NCBI GenBank assembly: GCA_036266155.1
Contig: DATANR010000311.1
Location: forward strand, 1 to 17,899
Origin: SIAJ01 sp036266155
Lineage (GTDB): Bacteria > Planctomycetota > Planctomycetia > Gemmatales > Gemmataceae
DNA: 17,899 nt
Direction of reading: 5' to 3'
Each line of letters starts with the position of its first letter. Position 1 is the stretch's first letter. The translations under genes were made by a program, and so were the position numbers. Below the pieces are notes generated by a model. It made no database searches and had not been told where the DNA came from. It worked only from the letters and a program-made list of their open reading frames with translations. Shown here piece after piece: positions 9,301 through 14,458 of the stretch.

Positions 9301-10136
9301 TGCACGAACAGCGAGCCGGTGAAATTCGTCAGCTTGATGCCGCCGCCCGCCGTGCCCGCGCTGTTGTTGCTGATCGTGCTATTGCGGACAACCAGCGTAT
9401 TCGCCGTGAACCCTGACGGCGGCGAAGCGCTCGCCGGCCCTGAAAAATAAAAGCCGCCCGCCACGCCGCCGGCACTGTTGCCGATGATGGTGCTGTTCTC
9501 GATCAGCAGGCTGCCGTAGTAGGCGAATACGCCGCCCGCCCGATTGCCGGATGTGTTGCCAGAAACAGTGCTGTTTTTCAGATTGAGAAACGCGGTGGCG
9601 TTCATGAAAATAGCGCCGCCCTCACCGGCCGCGTTGCCGCTGAACACGACGTGATCGAGCGTGACTGTTCCACTCGCCCGCAAACCGCCGCCAAACCCAC
9701 TTCCGGCATTGCCGCCGCTTACGGTAATCCCCGTCATGGTCAGGGTGGGCGTTACCGAATTAAAGATTCCGAAGTTGGCCGCCGCCGCGTCGCGCTTGAT
9801 CGTCAAGTTCATTTCGCCGGGTCCCGTGATCGTCAGCGTGCCGCCGCCACCGGGAAACTGGGGAAGCGCCGACGACAGCACAATGGTCTGCGGCGTCGCG
9901 AAAACACCGGACGTATCGAAGTCGACGGTATCCGCCGTCCCGGCCGTGTTGGCGTCGATGATCGCCTGCCGAAAACTGCCGGCCCCGGAATCGTTGGTAT
10001 TCATGACCGTAAAGGTCGTGGGCGTCGTGCGATCTTCCAAGGACTCCATGCGCAGGCGGCGCTTCATGTTCTTGACACTTCGATGGGCGGCGCGAGTGGT
10101 CGCTTGGCGGAATGATCGCATGAAAAGAGAGTTCAT
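336..10136 (-). CDS. Giant multi-module beta-helix/Ig-like/Calx-beta surface protein (3266 aa)
   Basis: Probably an exported or surface-exposed adhesin-like protein; ligand unknown. Approximate domains: 1-38 basic leader with RRLRMESLEDR and no hydrophobic signal helix; four beta-helix modules at 40-489, 613-1095, 1222-1702 and 1830-2265. Each module has an opener like VTNADDSGAGSLRDAI (CSLREA-like), rungs such as VQNSTISGNTA, and a closer GSPLIDAG...TTDQRG...VDIGAVE resembling choice-of-anchor Q domains. Ig-like linkers of about 125 aa separate modules 1/2, 2/3 and 3/4. Then come four Ig-like repeats (2270-2692), two Calx-beta domains (2692-2807, 2812-2925; cores YDTSDGTATAG and YATSDGTAHSG) and a planctomycete-type C-terminal domain (2930-3266). 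Only one cysteine is visible. I chose the ATG at 10136 because AAAGG lies 9 nt upstream; an in-frame GTG at 10184 would add 16 residues but has no ribosome binding site. It is divergent from the sigma factor gene. Architecture is confident; function is inferred. Confidence 0.92.
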   Translation of the reverse strand: MNSLFMRSFRQATTRAAHRSVKNMKRRLRMESLEDRTTPTTFTVMNTNDSGAGSFRQAIIDANTAGTADTVDFDTSGVFATPQTIVLSSALPQFPGGGGTLTITGPGEMNLTIKRDAAAANFGIFNSVTPTLTMTGITVSGGNAGSGFGGGLRASGTVTLDHVVFSGNAAGEGGAIFMNATAFLNLKNSTVSGNTSGNRAGGVFAYYGSLLIENSTIIGNSAGGVAGGFYFSGPASASPPSGFTANTLVVRNSTISNNSAGTAGGGIKLTNFTGSLFVQNSTLSGNSAATNGGAISQAYGSLTVQNSTLVGNSAVTPGGAIGTAFGGAIAVTNGSGSIAIQDSTIFGNSANGTIAGTGGGGLARTSTSGGTITVTNSVIAGDTNTNSPDLLTGASSTVNVNFSAIGSNAGFTASGTSANNIAPGADLKLVPLAFEGGPTRTLAPAFGSPLIDAGQGVLIPSGVTTDQRGGSFARTSGAVDIGAVESQAPFIPVASANTTLVNTAGNTSYQFTVTYSDPQGAAGAINTASIINNNNAIRVTGPGGFSVLATYVTIDNAANGTPRTATYSITPPGGAWDPLDFGTYTVSIQASQVADSDGNFVVADAIGSFNVLSPYIVTNADDSGAGSLRDAIAQADATSSPDAIVFSPSFFNVPRTITLLTTLPTLPANGGALTINGTGEANLTIQRDAGAATNFRVLSSLAPALTLTGLTVSGGNMSGNGGGIEATGILTLDHVTLSGNRATGVGGGIHMNPGFLMVRNSTITGNIATGSSGGGVRVYQGSWVVENSTITNNSSAGGNGGGGLYFGGTASATPPIGFTANTLVVRNSSVTGNSTTTGSNLGGGGIGVINLTGALLVQNSIVSGNSASTNGGGIAVRYGTVNVQNSTISGNTAGTLGGGISIYGSNTAVNLQNSTIAGNTAGVLSGAILTASGGGIAINSGNGPITIQNSTIVGNMAFGNAAGTGGGGLARTTTTAGTITIANSVIAGNSNANAPDLLTAATGSTVNVNFSAIGSNAGFALSGTSANNIAPGANLKLLPLAFVGGSMRTIAPAFGSPLIDGGQNPLVPASLTTDQRGAGFARIVGSAVDIGAVENQAPFLPVAVANASPVTTAGDTTYQFTVTYSDPQGATGAINTAGIINNNNAIRVTGPGGFNVLATYVSIDNAANGTPRTATYSFTPPGGAWDPLDSGIYTVSIQANQVADMDGNFIAADTIGSFAANSPFIVTNADDAGAGSLRDAITSANTTASPDTILFSPTFFNVPRTITLLTALPTLPANGGTMTITGTGEANLTIQRDGAAGNFRVFSSLAPALTLTGMTISGGNVGGNGGGIDATGVLTLDHVVLSGNRATGAGGGINMNPGFLLMRNSTVTGNISAGSSGGGVRVYTGSWEVENSTISNNSSAGANGGGGLYFGGTASANPPIGFSPSTLVVRNSTVSGNTTTTGSSLGGGGISVINFTGTLLVQNSAVSGNSAATNGGGISLHYGTLSVQNSTIAGNTTGTSGGGIAVLGSNGTLNLQNSTIVGNTAGTLSGAISSSSGGGIAVTAGTAATTIQNSTIFGNTALGTAAGSGGGGIARTTTSTGTMTIANSVVAGNSNANGPDILTAATGSTVNVNFSAIGSNTGYTPSGISANNLAPGTNLKLLPLAFVGGTLRTMVPALGSPLIDAGQNPLVPASLTTDQRGAGFVRIAGSAVDIGAVESQAPFIPVANANTSFVNTAGNTSYQFTVTYSDPQGAAGAINTAGIINNNNAIRVTGPGGFNVLATYVSIDNAANGTPRTATYSITPPGGAWDPLDFGTYTISIQANQVADIDGNFIVADSIGSISVLSPYVVTNADDSGAGSLRDAIIQANATTSPDVIEFSPAFFNVPRTITLLTALPQFPAAGGALTITGTGEANLTVKRSAAAGSFGVFNSLAPTLTMTGMTVSGGSGVAGAGLQLSGTVTLDHMTFSGNSGTSGGAIFSNTSGGFIRLSNSTLTGNTATSSGGGLYLYSGGLVIDNCTISTNSAAAGSGGGGLLLRGTPSASPPAGFTPSTFVVRNSTVSDNTASAAAGGGISMPFLGGTLLVQNSTFSGNTTSTTGGGISSAYATVILQNTTMSANTATTSGGGFAVTGGTGATTIQNSTIVGNTANGSTAGGGGIARTTTSVSTITIANSVIAGNTNANGPDVLTAATGSTVNVNFSAIGNNTGYTQTAISANNIAPGTNLLLGTLANNGGPTKTMAPQPGSPLINAGADGLVPAGLTTDQRGGTLDRKFGIVDIGSFEVQTIKVSIDQAAGQPDPTNGSSIDFAVKFNAPVTGFDASDIIFPGSTTGGTLVPVISGSGTDYTVTVTGMAADGNVVASILANAAVDGSQSSNAASTSTDNTVRVDKTTPMVTINQAGTQADPTNGSPVTFAVHFNEIVTGFTGADISFAGSTVGGTLVANVTGTGADYVVTVSGMTGDGNVVASIPAASALDLATNGNSASTSTDNVVHFDNVSPDVTINRSGSQADPTKVASIVFDVHFTESVTGLTNSDISFAGSTVGGTLAANVTGSGTDYTVTVTGMTGEGDVVASIPAASANDAAGNGNTASTSTDNSVHFDAIAPSVTINQGASQFDPTHGSSIAFDVHFSENVTGFGDLPADVSFAGSTVGGTLVANVTGSGADYVVTVTGMTGVGTVVASISAGAAVDLAGNNSVASISTDNSVLFDNFGDLQFSAPVFNTIENSPTVTITVTRTNGSANAVSVQYDTSDGTATAGATQDYDAASGTLSWANGETGAKTFTITLHDDFVIESTETINLALSNPTGGATLGAQSTAVVQIADFEGAVFDFSSPTFTVSEEGGFATISVARTVDFSSAVSIDYATSDGTAHSGGSAATGQNDYTPTTGTLSWAAGETGTKSFTVPILDDVLNEGNETIGLALSNPTGGSRLGTQTTAELAILPSDHKHSPTFFDSDNDKVTIKFAGTGELAYFLTDPDGDGKGPIELIELTDTQPDPLKPVSSVTITVAKAAGNVGPDAGRVGLGAVTGSGLKSFSGKTVDLNGDGINLNGYLGALTVGNVTNGADIITLGTTNAAQSTKITAGIIDDNTTIDVGAALNSLTAMRIGVGSILAPSIGTLTVKGNPKAGIAGDLASDITISGVGVAAGKPALKTLKVAGAVTNSDIFVNGNVTTFSVGAFRDSRLFAGYSGPDDGSGAFNLPASVTTFTVTGKTDGFQNSRVIATSFKTVTLTSLDSTNGNNEFGFYADTAVGSLKVVGPTAFKYDPKNPAPQGPDDFKVRIV
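2062..3330 (-). repeat. Four tandem Ig-like repeats of about 105 aa inside the giant gene
   Basis: Four units begin near 3325, 3000, 2690 and 2370. Each follows V-[ST]-I-[DN]-[QR] ... DPTNGS, then F-x-V-[KH]-F, GSTxGGTL, DY-V-T-V-[ST]-GM and STDN. The DNA also repeats: the bases coding for the SFAGSTVGGTL segment recur in the last three units. The family resembles bacterial Ig-like domains that often precede Calx-beta domains in secreted proteins. The first unit is the most divergent (IIFPGSTTGGTL). Confidence 0.8.
4650..5035 (-). repeat. Ig-like linker, copy 3 (between modules 3 and 4)
   Basis: This copy is mosaic. Its middle (TAGIINNNN, GFNVLATYVSIDN) matches copy 2. Its flanks (FIPVANANTS, AGNTSYQF, LDFGTYT, then VLSPY-VTNADDSG) match copy 1. 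Confidence 0.8.
6475..6850 (-). repeat. Ig-like linker, copy 2 (between modules 2 and 3)
   Basis: Its core 6625-6785 differs from copy 3 (4801-4961) at only four of 161 positions counted by eye. Outside the core it diverges: it has FLPVAVANASPV and AGDTTYQF where copies 1 and 3 have FIPVA, N-T and AGNTSYQF, and SGIYTVSIQ where they have FGTYT. Confidence 0.8.
8300..8672 (-). repeat. Ig-like linker, copy 1 (between modules 1 and 2)
   Basis: Encodes a domain of about 125 residues with YQFTVTYSDPQGAAGAINTA, INNNNAIRVTGPGGF and GTPRTATYSITPPGGAWDPL. Its core 8452-8612 aligns without gaps to copy 3 (4801-4961) with 13 differences in 161 bases counted by eye. It is the most diverged of the three copies in this core. 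Confidence 0.8.
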
Positions 10137-10263
10137 GGTCGGATGCCTTTGCTGGAGATGGCTCGGAGGGGTATCCCCCTTCACGAGTCAGCGAGTATGG
10201 CAAAATGGAAAAGCGCGATAGTTATGGTAAGCGAATCGTTAATCTGGGGGATGGATTTTTCTC

Positions 10264-10533
10264 ATGAATCGAGCCGAATGCGATTTTGATCATCGCTATG
10301 CCGGCGGTTTTGAGGAGCTTAGCCGGCAGCAAGGCCAGTCGCCACACTCATCTCGACGCGCCGTGAACCAAGCCGATCGCTCCAGTCTGGTCGGCAATCA
10401 CACGACGCCTCGCGTCCGCATCGGCCGCCGACTGACGTGCGAGGCGCGCGATTGCGACGTCATCGGGACCGGCTACAGCAAGGGTCGCATCCCGTGGCCG
10501 ATGGCCGCATCCCGGGACTGTCGCATGCAATGA
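10264..10533 (+). CDS. Possible small hypothetical protein or gene remnant with an IPWP motif
   Basis: This 89-residue frame starts with ATG at 10264 and has GGATGG about 9 nt upstream, a plausible but unconvincing ribosome binding site. From about codon 46 onward nearly every codon ends in G or C, as in the true genes here. That half contains RVRIGRRLTCEARDCDV and GYSKGRIPWPMA. I recall small planctomycete proteins with a similar C-E-x-R ... G-x-[ST]-x-x-x-IPWP core, but cannot confirm homology. The frame stops soon after IPWP, whereas I would expect such proteins to go on. A neighbouring frame (about 10530-10600) reads AMKCNRWGALQKRWRSW and might be a frameshifted continuation. An alternative is that this is only a chance open frame. 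Confidence 0.3.
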   Translation: MNRAECDFDHRYAGGFEELSRQQGQSPHSSRRAVNQADRSSLVGNHTTPRVRIGRRLTCEARDCDVIGTGYSKGRIPWPMAASRDCRMQ

Positions 10534-10739
10534 AATGCAATCGTTGGGGGGCATTGCAAAAACGGTGGCGATCTTGGCGACCTTACCCAAAAACTCGCGG
10601 AAAACGCACTTTTTTGAAAAGGAAGATCGCCAACTGCCGGGGGGTAAAAAACCTCGTCAAACTTCGACGTGGTGACGGATCGGCAGGACGCGACACCCCC
10701 CCCAGCAAAAGTATGCACGGATCGGGGAGATTGCCGCAC

Positions 10740-10775
10740 AGACCGCGTAGAAAGTCCTTTAGATTACTGCGGTCT
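10740..10775. promoter_or_regulatory. Dyad upstream of the sigma factor gene
   Basis: AGACCGC at 10740-10746 is the exact reverse complement of GCGGTCT at 10769-10775, with 22 nt between them. It lies 81 bp before the GTG start at 10856, where an operator could sit. A 7-bp arm with a long spacer can arise by chance; no regulator is implied. Confidence 0.2.
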
Positions 10776-10855
10776 AATTACCTGCGATATTTTTGACCCG
10801 GCACCGGTCCGTCAGGCCACTTGTATAGACAGAGAAGCATATTTCGGAGTCTGTC

Positions 10856-13800
10856 GTGGCCACACTTTCGACGAAAACGATGCGTCCGGTCCTCGGCCGG
10901 CTGGCCCCGCGGCTTGAGTCGCTCGGCGACGCGGAAGCCTTGACCCGGTTCGCTCGCAGCCGCGACGAAGCCGCGTTCGCCCATCTGGTCCGGCGATTTG
11001 GTCCTTTGGTGATGGGCGTCTGCCGGCGAGCGCTCGGAAATCGGCCCGAGGCCGACGACGCCTTCCAGGCTACGTTTTGGGTGCTCGCCCGCCGGGTCGA
11101 TTCAATTCGGCAGCCGAAGACACTGCCAGCCTGGCTCCACGCGGTCGCCCTGCGGACGGCCCATCGGGCGCTACGACGGATCGAGCCGGTTGGCGCTCCT
11201 GTCGTGGAACCGGTGTCGCCGGACGACCCGTTCGCGGATGCTTCTTGGCGCGAAGTCCGCCAGCGGCTTGACGAGGAAGTCCGCCGCCTGCCGAATCGGT
11301 TGCGGCTGCCGATCTTACTTTGCTACTTCGAGGAGCTGACGCGAGATGAGGCCGCCGACCGGCTCGGCTGGTCGCTCAGCACGCTCAAGCGTCGACTCGA
11401 AACGGCCCGCGATCGCTTGCGACTTCGCCTGTTGCGCCGCGGGATCGCGCCCGGCCTGTTGGGTGCAACGACGCTCCTGTCCAACCGGCTCACCGCCCGC
11501 GTGCCAACAGCCGTCGAAATGACGGCGACTGGCCTCGCTCGCCAGGTTCCTTCACCCGCAATCCGGGCGCTGGCTGTAGCCGGGCCGGGCTTGAAAGCGT
11601 GGGTCACAGCGATCGTCGTTGTCGCAGGCATCGGCTGGGGCTTCGCACTGATGGGCGGACCGGGCGCGCCGGCCGGCCCAAAGGACCCGCCGATGCCCAA
11701 GCAGCCGACGACTGCGGAACCGGCGAAGGAAACCGCCGTCGCCGAAGCGCTGCCGCCGGGAGCTCTTGCGCGAATTGGGACGACGCGTTACCGGGCCAGC
11801 ATGCGCTTCTGGTTCGGGTCGTACTCGAAGGACGGCCGCTGGTTCGTCTCCGGGACCGACGGGGTTGAACTGTGGGACCTCGACACCGGCCTGCCCCGCC
11901 AACTCATGCCGGTGCGGAACAACACCGTCCCGCGTCCTCGGATGAGCCCAGATGGGTCGCTGGTCGCCGTCCTCGACGGCGGGTCAGGCATCCATCTCTT
12001 CGATCGGGCCACTGGCAAGGAAGTGCGGACGGTCGGCGACAAGCTGAAATTCAGCGAATGCGAGTTCAATCCGGATAGTAAGCGCGTCATCGGGATTGCT
12101 GGAGGGGTCGCCGAGGGGTTTGACGTGCAGACGGGGGGCAAGTTGTTTTCGACTGCGGCCGCGAAGTCCGCCGCCGACGGCTGGCCGATCGCAGGATCCG
12201 CCTTCGATACATGGAACGACAAGCCGGTATTCTTCGTAGTCGCCGCGGGCAAAGAAGGGGCTTTGACCGTGCGCGTCGTGGACGTCGAGACCGGCAAAGA
12301 CTTCAAGACATTTGAGACCGGGGTCACCGATTATTACAAGCCCAAGGAGCCCGACCCGAAAGCGCCGTTCCGAACGGGGATACCGATACCCGACGTCATG
12401 CGCTACGCCGTCGCCCCGGACCTGTCGCACCTGGCCTACCAGAAGGCCGATGCCTCAGTCGCCGTCGTGGCCCTGACGGCCGGTGCCAAGCCGCGAGCGG
12501 TTGAAATTACGTCCGGCCTCCGACCGACTAACCTTCAGTTCGCTCCGGACGGCAAGACGCTGTTCGCATTTGATCCGTTCGGCAACCTATGCCGTTCCGA
12601 CGTGGCGACAGGCAAGTCGCTGGGCAGCTATTCCGGCGGCATTTGGCACGTCGACCCGGCGGGCAAAGTCCTGACTTCGGCTGGGCAGGATGGTCGAATC
12701 CGCCGGTGGGACCTGACGACCAATCGCGAAATCCCGCTCACTTCCGTCGGTTTTGCCAAGGCCGTGCAAACGGTCTTCACGCCGGATGGCCGCGTCATCG
12801 TCGGTGATCGGATGGGCATGATCGACGTCTGCGACGTCCAGACCGGCCGAACGGTGCAGGAGGTGCCGCGCTGGCGTGATGGGACCGACTGGCACACGTT
12901 CGCCATCTCGCCCGACGGGCGGACCCTCGTCGCCACGCGGCCCGACGGGAAGTTGTTCTGGTGGGACCTGGCCGCGGGCAAGGAGTTGGCGACGATAATG
13001 GTTCCGGGCCCGGTGCCGGACCAGCACTACCACTCGATTGGCGGTCTTGCCTTCACGCCGGACGGTCGCCGGCTCATCTGTTCGCACGTCGACGGCCGCC
13101 TGTTTTCCCTCGATACCGAAACGCGGAAAGAAGTCTGGCGCGTCGAATTTCCGACGGACCGGGACTGGGACGCGGCCGTCGGGCTCACCGTCTCGGCCAA
13201 CGGTCAACACGTTGCCCGCGGGATGCGCCGCGGGGCACGGACTGGCAATTGGGGCTATGGGCTTCAGATTCTCGAAGCCGCGACCGGACGGCCCGTGCGG
13301 ATCGTCGACGTGTCCGAGCAAAAGGACAAGACCGGCCTGCCCGATCTCATGGACGTTCGGTACACGCCGGATGGCCGGTTTGCCGTCCTCGTATCGCGCA
13401 ACGGCCGCGTCCAGGTTCGGTACGCGGACACACTGACGGAGGTCTCGTCCTGGACGACCGGCAGCAAGTACTCGGTGGCACTGGGAGTCTCGCCCGACGG
13501 CAGATTCGTGCTGACCGGCGACGACGCCGGCACGACCCGCGTATGGGAACTCCTGACCGGCAAGCTGCTGGCGTCGGTGACTGGGCACCGTGGGACCGTC
13601 CACTCCGTCGCTCTCTCGGCGGACGGCCGGTATCTGGCGACCGGAGGATACGATCAGGTCGCTTATGTCTGGGACCTGAAGCCGATGGCCCCGGCGCCGG
13701 CCAACCCTATCGAAAGACTGTCCGGCGACGACGCAGCCGCGGCCCGGCTGGCGATCTGGGCCCTGGCCGCCGACCCGGATGGGCCGAAGAAGCTGCGGGC

Positions 13801-14179
13801 GGCTATCCCGCCTGTTGTCGACCCGAAGCCGGACGCGATCCGCGGCTGGATCGCCGACCTGGACGACTCGAATTTTGCCAAGCGTGAGGCGGCGTCCAAA
13901 GCACTGATTGAGGCTGGAACGCTGATTGAGCCGCCAGTCCGTAAGGCGCTTGCGGACAAGCCGACGGCCGAGTCCCGCGAACGGCTGGAGAAGGTGTTAA
14001 GCTCGATCAGCCGCAATCCGACGCTGAAAGACGTGCGTTACTCGCGGGCCGTTCAGGCGATGGAAATGGCGAACACGGAGGCCGCCCGAAAAGTGCTGGA
14101 AGAGTGGGCCGGCGGCGTCGCCGGCGCCTGGTTGACGGTCGATGCCAAGTTGGCTCTCGACCGGTTGCGGACGCGATAA
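10856..14179 (+). CDS. ECF sigma factor fused to a transmembrane helix and WD40 repeats (1107 aa)
   Basis: A sigma-70-family transcription initiation factor, apparently membrane-tethered. Sigma region 2 is at about 41-108 (DDAFQATFWVLARR at 67-80; PAWLHAVALRTAHRALRR). Region 4 is at about 138-196 (LPNRLRLPILLCYFEELTRD, then a helix-turn-helix with GWSLSTLKRRLETARDRL). One hydrophobic helix spans 248-266, followed by a Pro-rich linker. About 14 WD40-like units lie between 300 and 943, from VELWDL (W340-D341) to YVWDL (W939-D940), many ending in TG[KR]. A helical tail with ALDRLRTR at its end covers about 950-1107. I chose GTG at 10856 because GGAG sits 6 nt upstream; the first ATG is at codon 9. 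The architecture matches the Gemmata ECF-WD40 type (called ECF01-Gob in the literature, from memory). Typical ECF factors have about 200 residues, so the rest is probably a sensory module. Confidence 0.93.
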   Translation: MATLSTKTMRPVLGRLAPRLESLGDAEALTRFARSRDEAAFAHLVRRFGPLVMGVCRRALGNRPEADDAFQATFWVLARRVDSIRQPKTLPAWLHAVALRTAHRALRRIEPVGAPVVEPVSPDDPFADASWREVRQRLDEEVRRLPNRLRLPILLCYFEELTRDEAADRLGWSLSTLKRRLETARDRLRLRLLRRGIAPGLLGATTLLSNRLTARVPTAVEMTATGLARQVPSPAIRALAVAGPGLKAWVTAIVVVAGIGWGFALMGGPGAPAGPKDPPMPKQPTTAEPAKETAVAEALPPGALARIGTTRYRASMRFWFGSYSKDGRWFVSGTDGVELWDLDTGLPRQLMPVRNNTVPRPRMSPDGSLVAVLDGGSGIHLFDRATGKEVRTVGDKLKFSECEFNPDSKRVIGIAGGVAEGFDVQTGGKLFSTAAAKSAADGWPIAGSAFDTWNDKPVFFVVAAGKEGALTVRVVDVETGKDFKTFETGVTDYYKPKEPDPKAPFRTGIPIPDVMRYAVAPDLSHLAYQKADASVAVVALTAGAKPRAVEITSGLRPTNLQFAPDGKTLFAFDPFGNLCRSDVATGKSLGSYSGGIWHVDPAGKVLTSAGQDGRIRRWDLTTNREIPLTSVGFAKAVQTVFTPDGRVIVGDRMGMIDVCDVQTGRTVQEVPRWRDGTDWHTFAISPDGRTLVATRPDGKLFWWDLAAGKELATIMVPGPVPDQHYHSIGGLAFTPDGRRLICSHVDGRLFSLDTETRKEVWRVEFPTDRDWDAAVGLTVSANGQHVARGMRRGARTGNWGYGLQILEAATGRPVRIVDVSEQKDKTGLPDLMDVRYTPDGRFAVLVSRNGRVQVRYADTLTEVSSWTTGSKYSVALGVSPDGRFVLTGDDAGTTRVWELLTGKLLASVTGHRGTVHSVALSADGRYLATGGYDQVAYVWDLKPMAPAPANPIERLSGDDAAAARLAIWALAADPDGPKKLRAAIPPVVDPKPDAIRGWIADLDDSNFAKREAASKALIEAGTLIEPPVRKALADKPTAESRERLEKVLSSISRNPTLKDVRYSRAVQAMEMANTEAARKVLEEWAGGVAGAWLTVDAKLALDRLRTR

Positions 14180-14219
14180 GGCGAAATAAATTTGCCAAAT
14201 CTCGTTGCGATTTTACGGG

Positions 14220-14285
14220 AGAGATTGCCAACTAAGATTGCCACCCCCTCCCCATAGTTGGCAATCTCTGCTCGCATTTTTCGAC
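14220..14285 (+). terminator. Hairpin terminator after the sigma factor gene
   Basis: AGAGATTGCCAACT (14220-14233) and AGTTGGCAATCTCT (14256-14269) form a perfect 14-bp stem with a 22-nt loop, starting 40 bp after the stop codon. A run of five Ts follows at 14277-14281, 7 nt past the stem. The stem is long but only moderately GC-rich, and the gap to the T-run is longer than in classic terminators. AGATTGCCA occurs again inside the loop, so an alternative pairing exists. The rest of the 279 bp spacer up to 14458 shows nothing I can name. Confidence 0.6.
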
Positions 14286-14458
14286 ACATCCCATTAGCAG
14301 CAGAGGAGATGAGTTGAAAACGAGTAGTCCGAAATACTAGCGCAATAGACCCTCCCGAAATGGTGCCGCACGCGCTGCATTCACGCCTGGGCAGCGTTCA
14401 AATCGATTCACGAGACTGTTTCGTGGCAAAGGCGAAAATCGTGCAATGAAGGCAATGG

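Larger units (their letters stand above)
3340..10020 (-). repeat. Large in-frame repeat array: four beta-helix modules with three linkers
   Basis: The openers (V-T-N-A-D-D-[SA]-G-A-G-S-L-R-D-A-I and a first-copy variant) start near 10015, 8297, 6470 and 4645. Corresponding linker bases are 1827 bp apart (first to second) and 1824 bp apart (second to third), all multiples of three. Module 4 lacks a trailing linker and runs straight into the Ig-like repeats. Modules 2 and 3 are longest (about 480 aa) and most alike. Module 1 (about 450 aa) and module 4 (about 435 aa) share a different head (PQFP, then PTLTMTG). The differing spacing and many substitutions argue against an assembly artefact. Confidence 0.85.
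10137..10855. other. 719 bp divergent intergenic region between giant gene and sigma factor gene
   Basis: This region must carry the promoters of both flanking genes, which are transcribed away from each other. I found no -10/-35 pair with acceptable spacing for either. It contains a candidate short gene (10264-10533) and a dyad (10740-10775). The part from about 10530 to 10855 is richer in A/T runs and has no supported gene. Confidence 0.6.

Noticed and set aside
3600..9600. Short regularly spaced repeats such as GTGCTGTTCTG that might suggest a CRISPR array
   Set aside because: They code for the QNST rungs of the beta-helix in frame, the spacing varies, and the sequences between them are also related, unlike CRISPR spacers.
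10137..10184. GTG start at 10184 for the giant gene
   Set aside because: No ribosome binding site precedes it, whereas the ATG at 10136 has AAAGG at a suitable distance; still possible.
10348..10590. An 80-codon minus-strand frame in the divergent spacer
   Set aside because: No ribosome binding site, no recognisable motif, and antisense to the slightly better supported plus-strand frame.
10437..10796. A 119-codon plus-strand frame in the divergent spacer
   Set aside because: Mixed base use and no ribosome binding site; only its short AMKCNRWGAL segment is noted, as a possible frameshifted part of a remnant.
10793..10829. TTGACC and TATAGA as a sigma-70 promoter for the sigma factor gene
   Set aside because: The two elements are 25 bp apart, too far for a -35/-10 pair, and neither has a better partner at 16-18 bp.
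12587..13603. A 338-codon minus-strand frame
   Set aside because: Antisense shadow of the WD40 part of the sigma factor gene, which has clear domains and a ribosome binding site.
14409..14425. Small hairpin CACGA-N7-TCGTG downstream of the carbon-nitrogen hydrolase
   Set aside because: Five base pairs with no T-run; too weak to call a terminator.
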